From Arthrobacter sp. SDTb3-6 (GTDB taxonomy: Bacteria; Actinomycetota; Actinomycetes; Actinomycetales; Micrococcaceae): 64,000 nucleotides of DNA. Position 1 is the stretch's first letter. Each line of letters starts with the position of its first letter. The notes beneath the pieces are model-generated. The model did no database searches and was not told the origin of the DNA. It saw only the letters and a program-made list of their open reading frames with translations. Below are positions 33,099-41,036 of this stretch, in pieces. The position numbers were made by a program, and so were the translations under genes. The stretch covers positions 112,669 to 176,668 of the forward strand of contig NZ_JAAMFN010000004.1 in the NCBI RefSeq assembly GCF_013376095.1, given 5' to 3'.

Positions 33099-33656
33099 GT
33101 GATCGAAGAAACTTTGCTTGAGGCCGAGGACAAGATGGACAAGGCCATTGAGGTAGCCAAAGAGGACTTCGCCGCCGTCCGCACGGGCCGTGCCAACCCC
33201 GCCCTCTTCAACAAGGTGTTGGTGGAATACTACGGTGCACCCACCCCGCTGCAGCAGCTGGCCTCCTTTGCGGTGCCGGAGGCACGCACCCTGCTCATCA
33301 CCCCCTTTGACAAAAGCGCCCTGCACGAGATCGAGCGGGCCCTGAGCTCCTCCGAGGTGGGCGCCAACCCCTCGAACGACGGCAACGTGATCCGTGTGGT
33401 CATGCCGGAACTGACACAGGAACGGCGCCGCGAATACGTCAAGCTGGTCCGCACCAAGGGCGAGGAAGCGAAGGTTTCCGTCCGCAACATCCGCCGCAAG
33501 GCCAAGGAGACCCTGGACAAGCTGGTCAAGGACGGCGACGCCGGTGAGGACGAAGGCTCACGCGCCGAAAAGGAACTCGACGCCCTGACCAAGGCGCACA
33601 CGGACAACATCGACGAGCTGCTCAAGCGCAAGGAAGTCGAGCTTCTCGAGGTCTAA
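33099..33656 (+). CDS. frr: Ribosome recycling factor
   Basis: 185 residues, exactly the usual length when started at GTG 33099 (8 bases after GAGGGA). Seen: [20 protein letters not shown] and the closing [17 protein letters not shown]. With EF-G it splits post-termination ribosomes. Its stop overlaps the cdsA start (TAATG). Confidence 0.97.
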   Translation: MIEETLLEAEDKMDKAIEVAKEDFAAVRTGRANPALFNKVLVEYYGAPTPLQQLASFAVPEARTLLITPFDKSALHEIERALSSSEVGANPSNDGNVIRVVMPELTQERRREYVKLVRTKGEEAKVSVRNIRRKAKETLDKLVKDGDAGEDEGSRAEKELDALTKAHTDNIDELLKRKEVELLEV

Positions 33657-34930
33657 TGACGGACCCCAAGCCTGCGCCGTCCGGCTCTCCCGGGGAGGAA
33701 CCGGACGCCCCGCCCCCGGGGGCAAGCCCCCCGCCGGGCGCGGACGCATACCAGTTTCCGACCCGGAAGGCGCGGCGCATTGCGGAAATGACAGGCGTCA
33801 TTCCCGTCGTCGTGCCCGGAAGGCCGGCGCCGGAAAAGGGTGCTGCCAAAAAACCGGCGCCGCACAAGACAAGGGCTGAAAAGCGGGCAGCTGAAGCGGC
33901 TGCGACCGCCGAAAAGGCCGCTTCCCCGGACACGGCAGGGGTTGCCAAGGCCGCTTCCGGCCGTCCGGCGAAAAGTGCCGGGCCGCCCGCCGTTCCCGTC
34001 CCGCCGGGCCCCATCGCACCCGTGCCTGCCTCCGTGGCAGCCCCCAAACCGTTGCGTGCGGCCAAGGCGCCGCGCACGCCCAAGGCCGGACGCGACCTTC
34101 CCGCCGCCGTCGGGGTGGGCCTGACACTGCTGGTGCTGGTCCTCGGCAGCCTCCTGTTCTTCCCGCTGGCGTTTGTGGTGGTGGCCACCGTGTTCGTGGC
34201 AGTGGGCGTGTGGGAGGTCTCGCGGGCCATCGCCACCCGCGGCATCAGGCTGCCCCTGACACCCGTATTCGTCGGGACGGTGGCCATGCCGGCGTCGGCC
34301 TACTTTGCCGGCTCGGAGGGCCTCCTGTTTGCCCTCGTGGCCAGTGCGGGGGCCACGCTCCTGTGGCGTTCGCTGGACCCGGAACCGGGCGCCGTGAAGA
34401 GCATCCTCGCCGGCGTTTTCGTCCTGATGTGGATCCCGTTCATGCTCAGCTTTGTCCTGCTGATGATGCAGGACCTCCGCCCGCCCACCCTCGGGCTGAC
34501 CCTCGATTTCAGCACCATGAACCCGGGCGTCATCGAAGTGGTCATCATGCTGTTCCTGGTGGTCGCCAATGACACCTTCGGCTACCTGGTGGGCGTGCTG
34601 TTCGGCAAGCACCCCATGGCCCCTAAAATCAGTCCCAAGAAGTCCTGGGAGGGGTTTGCCGGGTCCATGGGGGGTGCCATGCTCGTGGCCATCCCGGCGA
34701 CGGTATTTTTCCTGGATGTGCACTGGTGGGTGGGATTCGTCCTGGCCGTTGGTATGGTCTTTGCAGGCACCGGCGGCGACTTTGCCGAGTCCATGGTCAA
34801 GCGGGAGCTTGGCATCAAGGACATGAGCAACCTGCTGCCCGGGCATGGCGGCGTCATGGACAGGCTGGATTCCATCCTGTTCGCGGCACCCGTTGCCTAC
34901 GCCACCTTTAGCGTTCTAGGCCAGCTCTGA
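33656..34930 (+). CDS. cdsA: Phosphatidate cytidylyltransferase
   Basis: A 424-residue membrane enzyme that makes CDP-diacylglycerol from phosphatidate and CTP. After a long disordered Pro/Ala/Lys-rich N-terminal extension (~residues 1-145) come about eight membrane helices and the family signature near the C-terminus: SPKKSWEGFAGSMGG, GGDFAESMVKRELGIKDM and LLPGHGGVMDRLDS. Translation is coupled to frr (TAATG). The extension is longer than the enterobacterial form but frequent in actinobacteria. Confidence 0.95.
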   Translation: MTDPKPAPSGSPGEEPDAPPPGASPPPGADAYQFPTRKARRIAEMTGVIPVVVPGRPAPEKGAAKKPAPHKTRAEKRAAEAAATAEKAASPDTAGVAKAASGRPAKSAGPPAVPVPPGPIAPVPASVAAPKPLRAAKAPRTPKAGRDLPAAVGVGLTLLVLVLGSLLFFPLAFVVVATVFVAVGVWEVSRAIATRGIRLPLTPVFVGTVAMPASAYFAGSEGLLFALVASAGATLLWRSLDPEPGAVKSILAGVFVLMWIPFMLSFVLLMMQDLRPPTLGLTLDFSTMNPGVIEVVIMLFLVVANDTFGYLVGVLFGKHPMAPKISPKKSWEGFAGSMGGAMLVAIPATVFFLDVHWWVGFVLAVGMVFAGTGGDFAESMVKRELGIKDMSNLLPGHGGVMDRLDSILFAAPVAYATFSVLGQL

Positions 34931-34997
34931 TGCGCCCCTGTCGGGGGTGTCCAGGGCGGATTTTCGTCCCAGCAAGCACCACACCCGAGGAATGACA

Positions 34998-35597
34998 GTG
35001 ACCGTGGAAGACAAGACTCGCACCAACTCCAAGTTCAAGCTGGTTGGTCCCAAGGAGATCGGGTACAACGTCAAGCAGGTTGACGTGTTCCTGGACCGTG
35101 CCCGGGCCTACTTCCTCAACGCCGACTCGAACGGCCTGGCCATCACGAGCCAGGACGTCCGCACGGCATCCTTCGATCCCGCCCGCGGCGGCTACAACGC
35201 CCAGGCCGTCGACGCGGCCATGGACCGGATTGAGGACGAATTTGTGCTCCGCGAGAAGGAGCTGCTCATCAAGGGCAAGGGTGAAAAGGCGTGGATGCTC
35301 GAAATCGGCAAAACCGCGTCCCTGCTGCGCGGCCGGCTGCACCGGCCCGACGGCGAGCGGTTCCGCCGCCCCACCAGGAAAAACGTCCAAAGCTACAACA
35401 CTGCCGACGTCGACCTGCTGTGCCGCGAGCTCCTGACCTACATCGAGGACAACGGCGAGCTCAGCGTGGACGTGGTGCGCCGGGCGGTGTTTGCCCCGGC
35501 GAAGGGGGCCGAAGGCTACGAGGAAAGCCAGGTGGACGCCTTCCTGGACCGCGTCGTGGAGCTGATGGCCGCCATCGACATTCCCTCGGACAGCTAG
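34998..35597 (+). CDS. DivIVA-domain repeat protein
   Basis: About 199 residues from GTG 34998 (6 bases after GAGGA); ATG 34992 is too close to that site. Four related segments are seen: IGYNVKQVDVFLDRARAYF, GGYNAQAVDAAMDRIEDEF, YNTADVDLLCRELLTYIEDN and GYEESQVDAFLDRVVELMA. Each matches the 'Y-x3-qVDxFLd' DivI1A repeat, which in DivIVA-like proteins organises growth zones or septa. This short repeat-only form lacks a long coiled coil and its role is not established. Confidence 0.82.
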   Translation: MTVEDKTRTNSKFKLVGPKEIGYNVKQVDVFLDRARAYFLNADSNGLAITSQDVRTASFDPARGGYNAQAVDAAMDRIEDEFVLREKELLIKGKGEKAWMLEIGKTASLLRGRLHRPDGERFRRPTRKNVQSYNTADVDLLCRELLTYIEDNGELSVDVVRRAVFAPAKGAEGYEESQVDAFLDRVVELMAAIDIPSDS

Positions 35598-36938
35598 GGG
35601 CGGTCCGGACCGGACGCCGGCCCCGGCATGGCGTGCGGGCGCTCGGGCACATGCAGCTTCGACATGAACCGGGCCATGCCCGGGTTTAGGCGGCCCGGGG
35701 TGGCCAGCGACACCGCCACCATGGTGAGGAAGGCGGCCGGAACCGTCCAGGCCGCCGGTTGCACCATGACGGTGCGCCACGGAGAATCCGGTGCCAGCTG
35801 CGCGCCCACCAGCATGGAAGCCCCGCACAGCACCGCGCCGGCTGCCATGCCGGCCATGGCACCGGCGTCGGTCAGCCCGCGCCACCAGATGCCCAGCAGC
35901 AGCAGCGGGCACACGGTGGCCGCCGTGAACGCAAACACGAGCCCCACGCTGCCGGCCAGCGCCAGCGAATCCGTGCCCAGGGCCACGCCCAGTGGCACCA
36001 CCGCGGCAGCCACGGCAGCGACCCGGAAGCCTCGCACGTTCCCGCCCAGCAGGTCCTGGCTGATGACGCCGGCCAGGGACACCACCAGCCCCGAAGTGGT
36101 GGACAGGAACGCCGCAAAGGCGCCAGCCACGACCAGGGCTGAAAGGATGTCCCCGCCCGGCCCGCCCACCAACCTGCCCGGAAGCAGGAGCACGGCCGCG
36201 TCCGGGATGCCGCGTGCCGCCAGCTGCGGCAGGAACACCCGGCCCAGCACCCCATAGATGGGGGGGAAGAGGTAAAAGAGGGACAGCAGCCCCAGCACGA
36301 TCAGGGTGGTCCGCAGCGCCGCCGCGCCGTCGGGGTTGGTGTAAAACCGGACCAGGACGTGGGGCAGCCCCAGGGTCCCGAAAAGCAGTGCCACCATCAG
36401 GGACAGCGTCCCGTAGGTGCCGGTGCCGCCCGTGACCACCGTCAGGCAGGCAACGGCGACGACGGCCCCCCGCACCCACCCAAGACGGCAGTCCCGTGGT
36501 GGTCCGGATCGTCAGGGCGGCACCGTGCAGCTGCGGGACAATGTAAAACCAGCCCACAAGCACCACCAGGACGCTGGTAAGGTGGCGGGCCCGGGCGGAC
36601 CCCAGGCGCGCTTCCGCGAAGTCGGGGATCGTGTAGGCGCCGGACAGCCGCAGGGGAGCGGCAACGAAGAACAGCAGCATGAGGTAGCCGGCGGTGTAGC
36701 CGATGGGAAACCACAGCGCATCAATGCCGGAGACGATGACCAGACCGGCAATGCCCAGGAAGCTGGCCGCCGAGAGGTATTCGCCGCCAATGGCTGAAGC
36801 GTTCCACCACGGCCGAACGGTCCGGGACGCCACATAAAAGTCACTTGTGGTCCGTGAGATCCGCAGACCGTAGAAGCCGATCAATGCCGTGACGACGGAG
36901 ACGGCGGTCAGGGCCGTGTAGCCGATGGCCGGGTTCAC
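35594..36938 (-). pseudogene. Sodium:solute symporter (ActP-like), frameshifted
   Basis: GTG 36938 begins VNPAIGYTALTAVSVVTALI and continues with TSDFYVASRTVRPWWNASAI and AGYLMLLFFVAAPLRLSGAY, the N-terminal half of an SSS-family carrier. After TTGLPSWVGAG the frame breaks at six C's (36466-36471; six G's in the mRNA). The rest (VVAVACLTVVTGGTGTYGTL to the end at 35594) is in another frame. Removing one G restores a continuous protein of ~447 residues. It may be a true pseudogene, a phase-variable tract or a sequencing error. The start overlaps the upstream gene stop (GTGA). Confidence 0.8.
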
Positions 36939-37288
36939 TTGCAGTCCACCAGGCCGCGGTACCTGTCCTCGTTGCGCGTGGCCGCGCGCACATACAGCCA
37001 TGCGCTGGCGCCGATGATGGGGTACACGCCCGCGCCCAGCATGAGCCACGGGGCGGGAATGCCCAGGATCCGCCACTCGGCAAAGGCCGGAACCCACCGG
37101 ACCGCCATCCAGCAGATCAGCAGTGCCGCCACAAAGCCCGCCGTCACCACCAGGGCCAGCCGCAGCTGGGACCTGATGAGGGACCGCACCATGACCTCGC
37201 CCACCGCCGACTGCTCGGCGACCTCCTGCGAGACGGTGGTGCTGCCGATGACGAGGCGGTCCTTGCTGCGCGGGGCCGTGACGCGCAC
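36935..37288 (-). CDS. Small membrane protein paired with the symporter (DUF485-like)
   Basis: About 117 residues from GTG 37288 (VRVTAPRSKDRLV). A soluble N-terminal ~50 residues ends IRSQLRLA, followed by two membrane helices (ALVVTAGFVAALLICWMAV, WLMLGAGVYPIIGASAWLYV), the layout of the small partner encoded before acetate-type symporters. Its TGA overlaps the symporter GTG, as in functional pairs. The frame runs open further upstream, across the LytTR remnant. Confidence 0.65.
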   Translation of the reverse strand: MRVTAPRSKDRLVIGSTTVSQEVAEQSAVGEVMVRSLIRSQLRLALVVTAGFVAALLICWMAVRWVPAFAEWRILGIPAPWLMLGAGVYPIIGASAWLYVRAATRNEDRYRGLVDCK

Positions 37289-37317
37289 CCGGCCGGGGGC
37301 TGGAGGTGCCGGCGGGG

Positions 37318-37545
37318 GAGCGGGCGGGTGGCCTGCAGGTGTTCGCGGACAGCCGGCAGGTGGCGCCGGCTCACCGGCAGCTCGGCGTTTCCGACGGAGA
37401 CCGTGGGCTTGGCCGAGCCGAGCCTCAGGGCGGTGGCGCACGGCATACAGACCAGGTACGAGCGGTGGATGCGCAGGAAGCCGGCGCCCTGCCAGCGCTG
37501 TTCCAGATCCGACAGCGAGACGCGGACCAGATAGCTGGCCTCGGC
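37318..37545 (-). pseudogene. LytTR DNA-binding domain remnant of a response regulator
   Basis: ASYLVRVSLSDLEQRWQGAG, FLRIHRSYLVCMPCATALRL and VGNAELPVSRRHLPAVREHL form a nearly complete LytTR domain. The receiver domain that should precede it is missing: upstream of about 37545 the DNA is the 3' end of an unrelated gene on the other strand. Such regulators, with a sensor kinase, normally control the adjacent symporter. Here the kinase and receiver are gone, so regulation of the locus is presumably lost. Confidence 0.7.
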
Positions 37546-37546
37546 C

Positions 37547-37783
37547 ATCCTGCTGATCGCGTTCTCCCCGGTGGTTTCCGGCAGTGAAAGGGCCATGATC
37601 CCCGGCGCCGGCTTCGACTGGTTCCCGCTGGCCAACCCCGGGCTCATCTCCATCCCGCTCGCGTTCTTCCTGGGCTGGCTGGGGACCGTCCTGGACAAGA
37701 ACAAGGAGAATCCAGCCATCCAGGCCGAGATGGCTGTCCGCTCCCTGACCGGCATTGGCGCCGAGAAGGCCGTGGAGCACTAG
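37547..37783 (+). pseudogene. C-terminal remnant of a second ActP/MctC-type symporter
   Basis: In the frame ending at 37783 the sequence reads ILLIAFSPVVSGSERAMIPG, FDWFPLANPGLISIPLAFFL and MAVRSLTGIGAEKAVEH, the last ~75 residues of a cation-acetate symporter (compare the RSQTGFGVE-type ending of E. coli ActP). Everything upstream is replaced by the opposite-strand LytTR fragment, so a deletion joined the two genes tail to middle. It cannot encode a transporter. Confidence 0.72.
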
Positions 37784-37844
37784 AGGCCACGTTTCCGACA
37801 CCAAATCCGCGCCGGGCCGCGGAGTCCGCCGTTGCCCCGGTCCG

Positions 37845-37968
37845 CTTATGCGCCGGACCGGGGCCGGGTTTGGCGCAGATTGTCCACTGGCGCCAAACCA
37901 ACGGCGGGTCCGGCGCATAAGAAAAGAGGCCGGAGCTTATGCGCGCAACCCACGGCGGGTCCGGCGCA
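37845..37968 (+). repeat. 124-bp nested-palindrome repeat, copy 1
   Basis: Identical to 38038-38161 except at one base (37900). Inside: an outer inverted repeat CTTATGCGCCGGACC/GGTCCGGCGCATAAG (37845-37859 and 37907-37921) and an inner pair GGTTTGGCGC/GCGCCAAACC, which together could fold into one long hairpin. A second half-copy of the outer arm follows (ending ~37968). No gene is seen in 37784-38189. Confidence 0.85.
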
Positions 37969-38037
37969 GAATTGTTGCCGGCGGTCCATCCGGGTTGGGA
38001 TCGCAGGGCCGACTGTGGCCCGGGCCCGCACGGTTCA

Positions 38038-38161
38038 CTTATGCGCCGGACCGGGGCCGGGTTTGGCGCAGATTGTCCACTGGCGCCAAACCCACGGCGG
38101 GTCCGGCGCATAAGAAAAGAGGCCGGAGCTTATGCGCGCAACCCACGGCGGGTCCGGCGCA
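38038..38161 (+). repeat. 124-bp nested-palindrome repeat, copy 2
   Basis: Second copy of the element at 37845, same orientation, 193 bases downstream; its end adjoins the 3' end of the Lrp-type gene. Here both CGGCGCATAA arms are complete. Confidence 0.85.
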
Positions 38162-38189
38162 TAACGGAAGTGGTCGGCGGCCGGCCGCT

Positions 38190-38660
38190 CTACTTGTCCA
38201 CGACCCGCTCCAGCAGCGGCCCGAGGCGGAACGGGACCAGCTCATTCATGGCCAGCGAGGTTTCCGTGCGCTCCACCCCGTCACAGGCGAGGATCTTCCC
38301 GTTGATGCGGAACAGGTCCTCGGCTCCGGTGGAGACCACGCGCGCCAGGATGTCGGCGCGGCCGCTGAGCCCGTGTGCCTCCACCACCTCCGGGATGCCG
38401 GCCAGCGACGCGGCCAGTTCAGCCAGTTTTTGCTGCTGGACGTGGATGGAGATGAACGCCGTCAGGGGGTAGCCCAGGGTGGCCGCGCTGATGCGGTGGT
38501 CAAAGCCCAGGAACGCCTTGCGCTTCTCCAGCGACGCCATTCTCGCCTGCACCGTATTGCGTGAAAGCCCCAGCTGCTGGGCCAGCGCCACCACGGTCTG
38601 CCGCGGGTCCTCCACGAGGGCCAGGAGAATGCGGGCGTCGGTGTCATCCAAGGTATGCAT
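38190..38660 (-). CDS. Lrp/AsnC-family regulator of the bkd operon
   Basis: 156 residues from the ATG at 38660 (MHTLDDTDARILLALVEDPR); the longer frame to 38966 overlaps the bkd promoter. N-terminal HTH: VVALAQQLGLSRNTVQARMA. C-terminal RAM/AsnC ligand domain: TAFISIHVQQQKLAELAASL and GLSGRADILARVVST. Divergent from bkdABC, like BkdR of other bacteria, which senses branched-chain amino acids and activates the operon. The role is inferred from family and position. Confidence 0.88.
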   Translation of the reverse strand: MHTLDDTDARILLALVEDPRQTVVALAQQLGLSRNTVQARMASLEKRKAFLGFDHRISAATLGYPLTAFISIHVQQQKLAELAASLAGIPEVVEAHGLSGRADILARVVSTGAEDLFRINGKILACDGVERTETSLAMNELVPFRLGPLLERVVDK

Positions 38661-38691
38661 AGTGCGCAGATTAGCACGGTCAAGGCGCACC

Positions 38692-38755
38692 ATATAGGGC
38701 AGAATGTTCAATTTATCCAAGGGACATTGCGCCAGCTGCATGCTGTGAGTAGTGT
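38692..38755. promoter_or_regulatory. Back-to-back candidate promoters between the Lrp gene and bkdA
   Basis: Leftward: TTGGAT (complement of 38715-38720), 17 bases, CTATAT (complement of 38692-38697). Rightward: TTGCGC at 38727-38732, 17 bases, TAGTGT at 38750-38755. The two do not overlap, and A/T-rich bases between them (ATGTTCAATTTATCC) are a likely Lrp binding area. Matches are partial. Confidence 0.35.
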
Positions 38756-38892
38756 CACAACTAAGGGTTGCAATGACGCGCCCTGCCGTGCGCAACAAAC
38801 CCTTGCACGCGGCCTGGGGGCCTGCATCCACAAGATGCGCCGGCCCGATGCCAGGGCCCCGCCCCGGCATGAAGCTAAGGAGGCGAACTGCC

Positions 38893-40029
38893 GTGCTGGA
38901 AGCATCAGCCAACTCCGGTGCATCACCGCAAACCGGGATCCACCAACTCATTGCCGCAGACGGCACCAGCGTTGCCGACGGGGAACTGGACCCCTTTGTG
39001 GCCGACGTCGACGACGCCCAGCTTGTCCGGCTTTACTCGGACATGGTGGCCATCCGTCGCATCGACGTCGAGGCGACAGCCCTCCAGCGCCAAGGCCAGC
39101 TGGCCCTGTGGCCGCCCATGCTGGGGCAGGAAGCCTCCCAGGTCGGCTCGCTCCGGGCCCTGGGCGGGGACGACTTCATTTTCCCCACCTACCGCGAAAA
39201 CGGCGTGGCCTACCTCCGCGGCGCGGATTTGGCCGGGATCATGAGCACGTGGCGGGGCAGCGCCAACACCGGCTGGGACCCCTACAAGTTCAACATGGCC
39301 ACCCCGCAAATCATCATCGGATCCCAGACGCTCCACGCCACCGGATACGCCATGGGCCTGGTCCTCGACGGCAAGGAAACCCTCTCCATCGCCTACCTGG
39401 GCGACGGCGCCACCAGCCAGGGCGACGTCCATGAGTCCATGGTCTTCGCCGCCAGCTTCCAGGCACCGGTCATCTTCTTCTGCCAGAACAACCACTGGGC
39501 CATCTCCGAACCGGTCGGCCTGCAGGCCCACGTGCCCATCGCCGGCCGGGCCCCGGGCTACGGGATCCCCAGCCTGCGCGTGGACGGCAACGACGTCCTC
39601 GCGGTCCTGGCTGCCACCCGCTGGGCCGCCGCCCGGGCCCGCAGCGGCGGCGGGCCCAGCTTCATCGAGGCCGTGACCTACCGCATGGGGGCCCATACGA
39701 CGGCGGACGACCCCACCCGCTACCGGGGCGTCACCGAACTGGAGGAATGGGGCGCCAAGGACCCCATCGCCAGGGTCAAGGCCCTGCTGCAGGGCCGCGG
39801 GAAGCTCGACGACGACGCCGAGGCCGCGGTGGCACGGCGCGCCGACGCCGTGGCCGCGGAACTACGCGAAGGCACCATCAACCTGCCCGACCCGGCGCCG
39901 CTGAGCGTCTTCGACAACGTCTACACCACCGAACACGCCATCCTGGACCGCCAGCGCGACCACTACGAACGCTACCTGGCCGGTTTCGCACCCACGGATG
40001 GCACCACCCTGGAAGGGAGCCGGTCATGA
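38893..40029 (+). CDS. bkdA: 2-oxoacid dehydrogenase E1 component, alpha subunit (branched-chain type)
   Basis: 378 residues from GTG 38893, which is 8 bases after AAGGAGG. Seen: the thiamine diphosphate motif YLGDGATSQGDVHESMVF with FFCQNNHWAI, and the phosphorylation-loop-like MGAHTTADDPTRYR. With the beta subunit it decarboxylates branched-chain 2-oxo acids onto the E2 lipoyl group. The downstream start overlaps its stop (ATGA). No E3 gene is nearby; the complex probably borrows lipoamide dehydrogenase from elsewhere. Confidence 0.93.
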   Translation: MLEASANSGASPQTGIHQLIAADGTSVADGELDPFVADVDDAQLVRLYSDMVAIRRIDVEATALQRQGQLALWPPMLGQEASQVGSLRALGGDDFIFPTYRENGVAYLRGADLAGIMSTWRGSANTGWDPYKFNMATPQIIIGSQTLHATGYAMGLVLDGKETLSIAYLGDGATSQGDVHESMVFAASFQAPVIFFCQNNHWAISEPVGLQAHVPIAGRAPGYGIPSLRVDGNDVLAVLAATRWAAARARSGGGPSFIEAVTYRMGAHTTADDPTRYRGVTELEEWGAKDPIARVKALLQGRGKLDDDAEAAVARRADAVAAELREGTINLPDPAPLSVFDNVYTTEHAILDRQRDHYERYLAGFAPTDGTTLEGSRS

Positions 40030-41036
40030 GCAGGCTGACACTGACACAGGCCATCAACGCCGGCCTGCGCAAGGCCATGGAGGACGACCCCAAGGTGGTC
40101 CTGATGGGCGAGGACATCGGCACCCTGGGCGGGGTGTTCCGTGTGACCGACGGGCTGATGAAAGACTTCGGTTCACACCGGGTCATTGACACGCCCCTGG
40201 CCGAATCCGCCATCATCGGCACCGCCGTGGGCCTGGCCTACCGCGGCTTCCGGCCCGTCTGTGAGATCCAGTTCGACGGCTTCATCTACCCGGGCTTTGA
40301 CCAGATTGTCTCCCAGGTTGCCAAGCTCCACATGCGCACGCACGGGCAGGTCCGCATGCCGCTGACGATCCGGGTCCCGTTTGGCGGAGGCATCGGATCC
40401 CCGGAACACCACTCCGAATCGCCGGAAGCCTACTTTGTGCACACCTCCGGGCTGCGCGTCATCAGCGCCTCCAACCCGCAGGACGCCTACACCCTTCTGC
40501 GCCAGGCCATCGCGTGCGATGACCCGGTGATGTTCTTTGAACCCAAGCGCCGCTACCACGCCAAGGGCGAGGTGGACCTGGACGCGGACCTCACCCGCGC
40601 CCCCGCCATGGGCGCCTCCCGCGTGGTGCACGCCGGAACCGACGTGACCCTGGTGACCTACGGCCCCCTCGTCGCCACCGCCCTCGACGCGGCCAAGGCA
40701 GCGGCCGACGACGGCATCTCCCTTGAGGTGGTCGACCTGCGTTCGCTCTCGCCCCTGGACTACGGCCCCATTGAGGAATCCGTGCGCCGCACCGGCCGCG
40801 TCGTGATCACCCATGAGGCGTCGGAGACCCTGGGCCTGGGCGCCGAGGTGGCCGCCGGCATCACCGAGCGGTGCTTCAACTATCTGGAGGCCGCCCCCGT
40901 GCGCGTCACGGGCTTCGACATCCCCTACCCGCCGTCCAAGCTGGAAAAGCACCACCTGCCCGACCTTGACCGCATGCTCGACGGCGTTGACCGCGCCCTG
41001 GGGCGCCCCAACTCCCTTTCGGGGCTGGAAGGATGA
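40026..41036 (+). CDS. bkdB: 2-oxoacid dehydrogenase E1 component, beta subunit
   Basis: 336 residues: LTQAINAGLRKAMEDDPKVV, LMGEDIGTLGGVFRVTDGL, the transketolase pyrimidine domain with EIQFDGFIYPGFDQIVSQV, and the C-terminal domain GRVVITHEASETLGLGAEV. Starts inside the alpha-subunit stop (ATGA) and its stop overlaps the E2 start (ATGA), so all three subunits are made in step. The branched-chain assignment follows from the Lrp regulator and the leucine operon downstream. Confidence 0.93.
   Translation: MSRLTLTQAINAGLRKAMEDDPKVVLMGEDIGTLGGVFRVTDGLMKDFGSHRVIDTPLAESAIIGTAVGLAYRGFRPVCEIQFDGFIYPGFDQIVSQVAKLHMRTHGQVRMPLTIRVPFGGGIGSPEHHSESPEAYFVHTSGLRVISASNPQDAYTLLRQAIACDDPVMFFEPKRRYHAKGEVDLDADLTRAPAMGASRVVHAGTDVTLVTYGPLVATALDAAKAAADDGISLEVVDLRSLSPLDYGPIEESVRRTGRVVITHEASETLGLGAEVAAGITERCFNYLEAAPVRVTGFDIPYPPSKLEKHHLPDLDRMLDGVDRALGRPNSLSGLEG

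Noticed and set aside
34908..36465. Treating the symporter N-terminal frame as one 729-residue protein ending at 34908
   Set aside because: After the frameshift this frame is antisense background and runs over the DivIVA-repeat gene.
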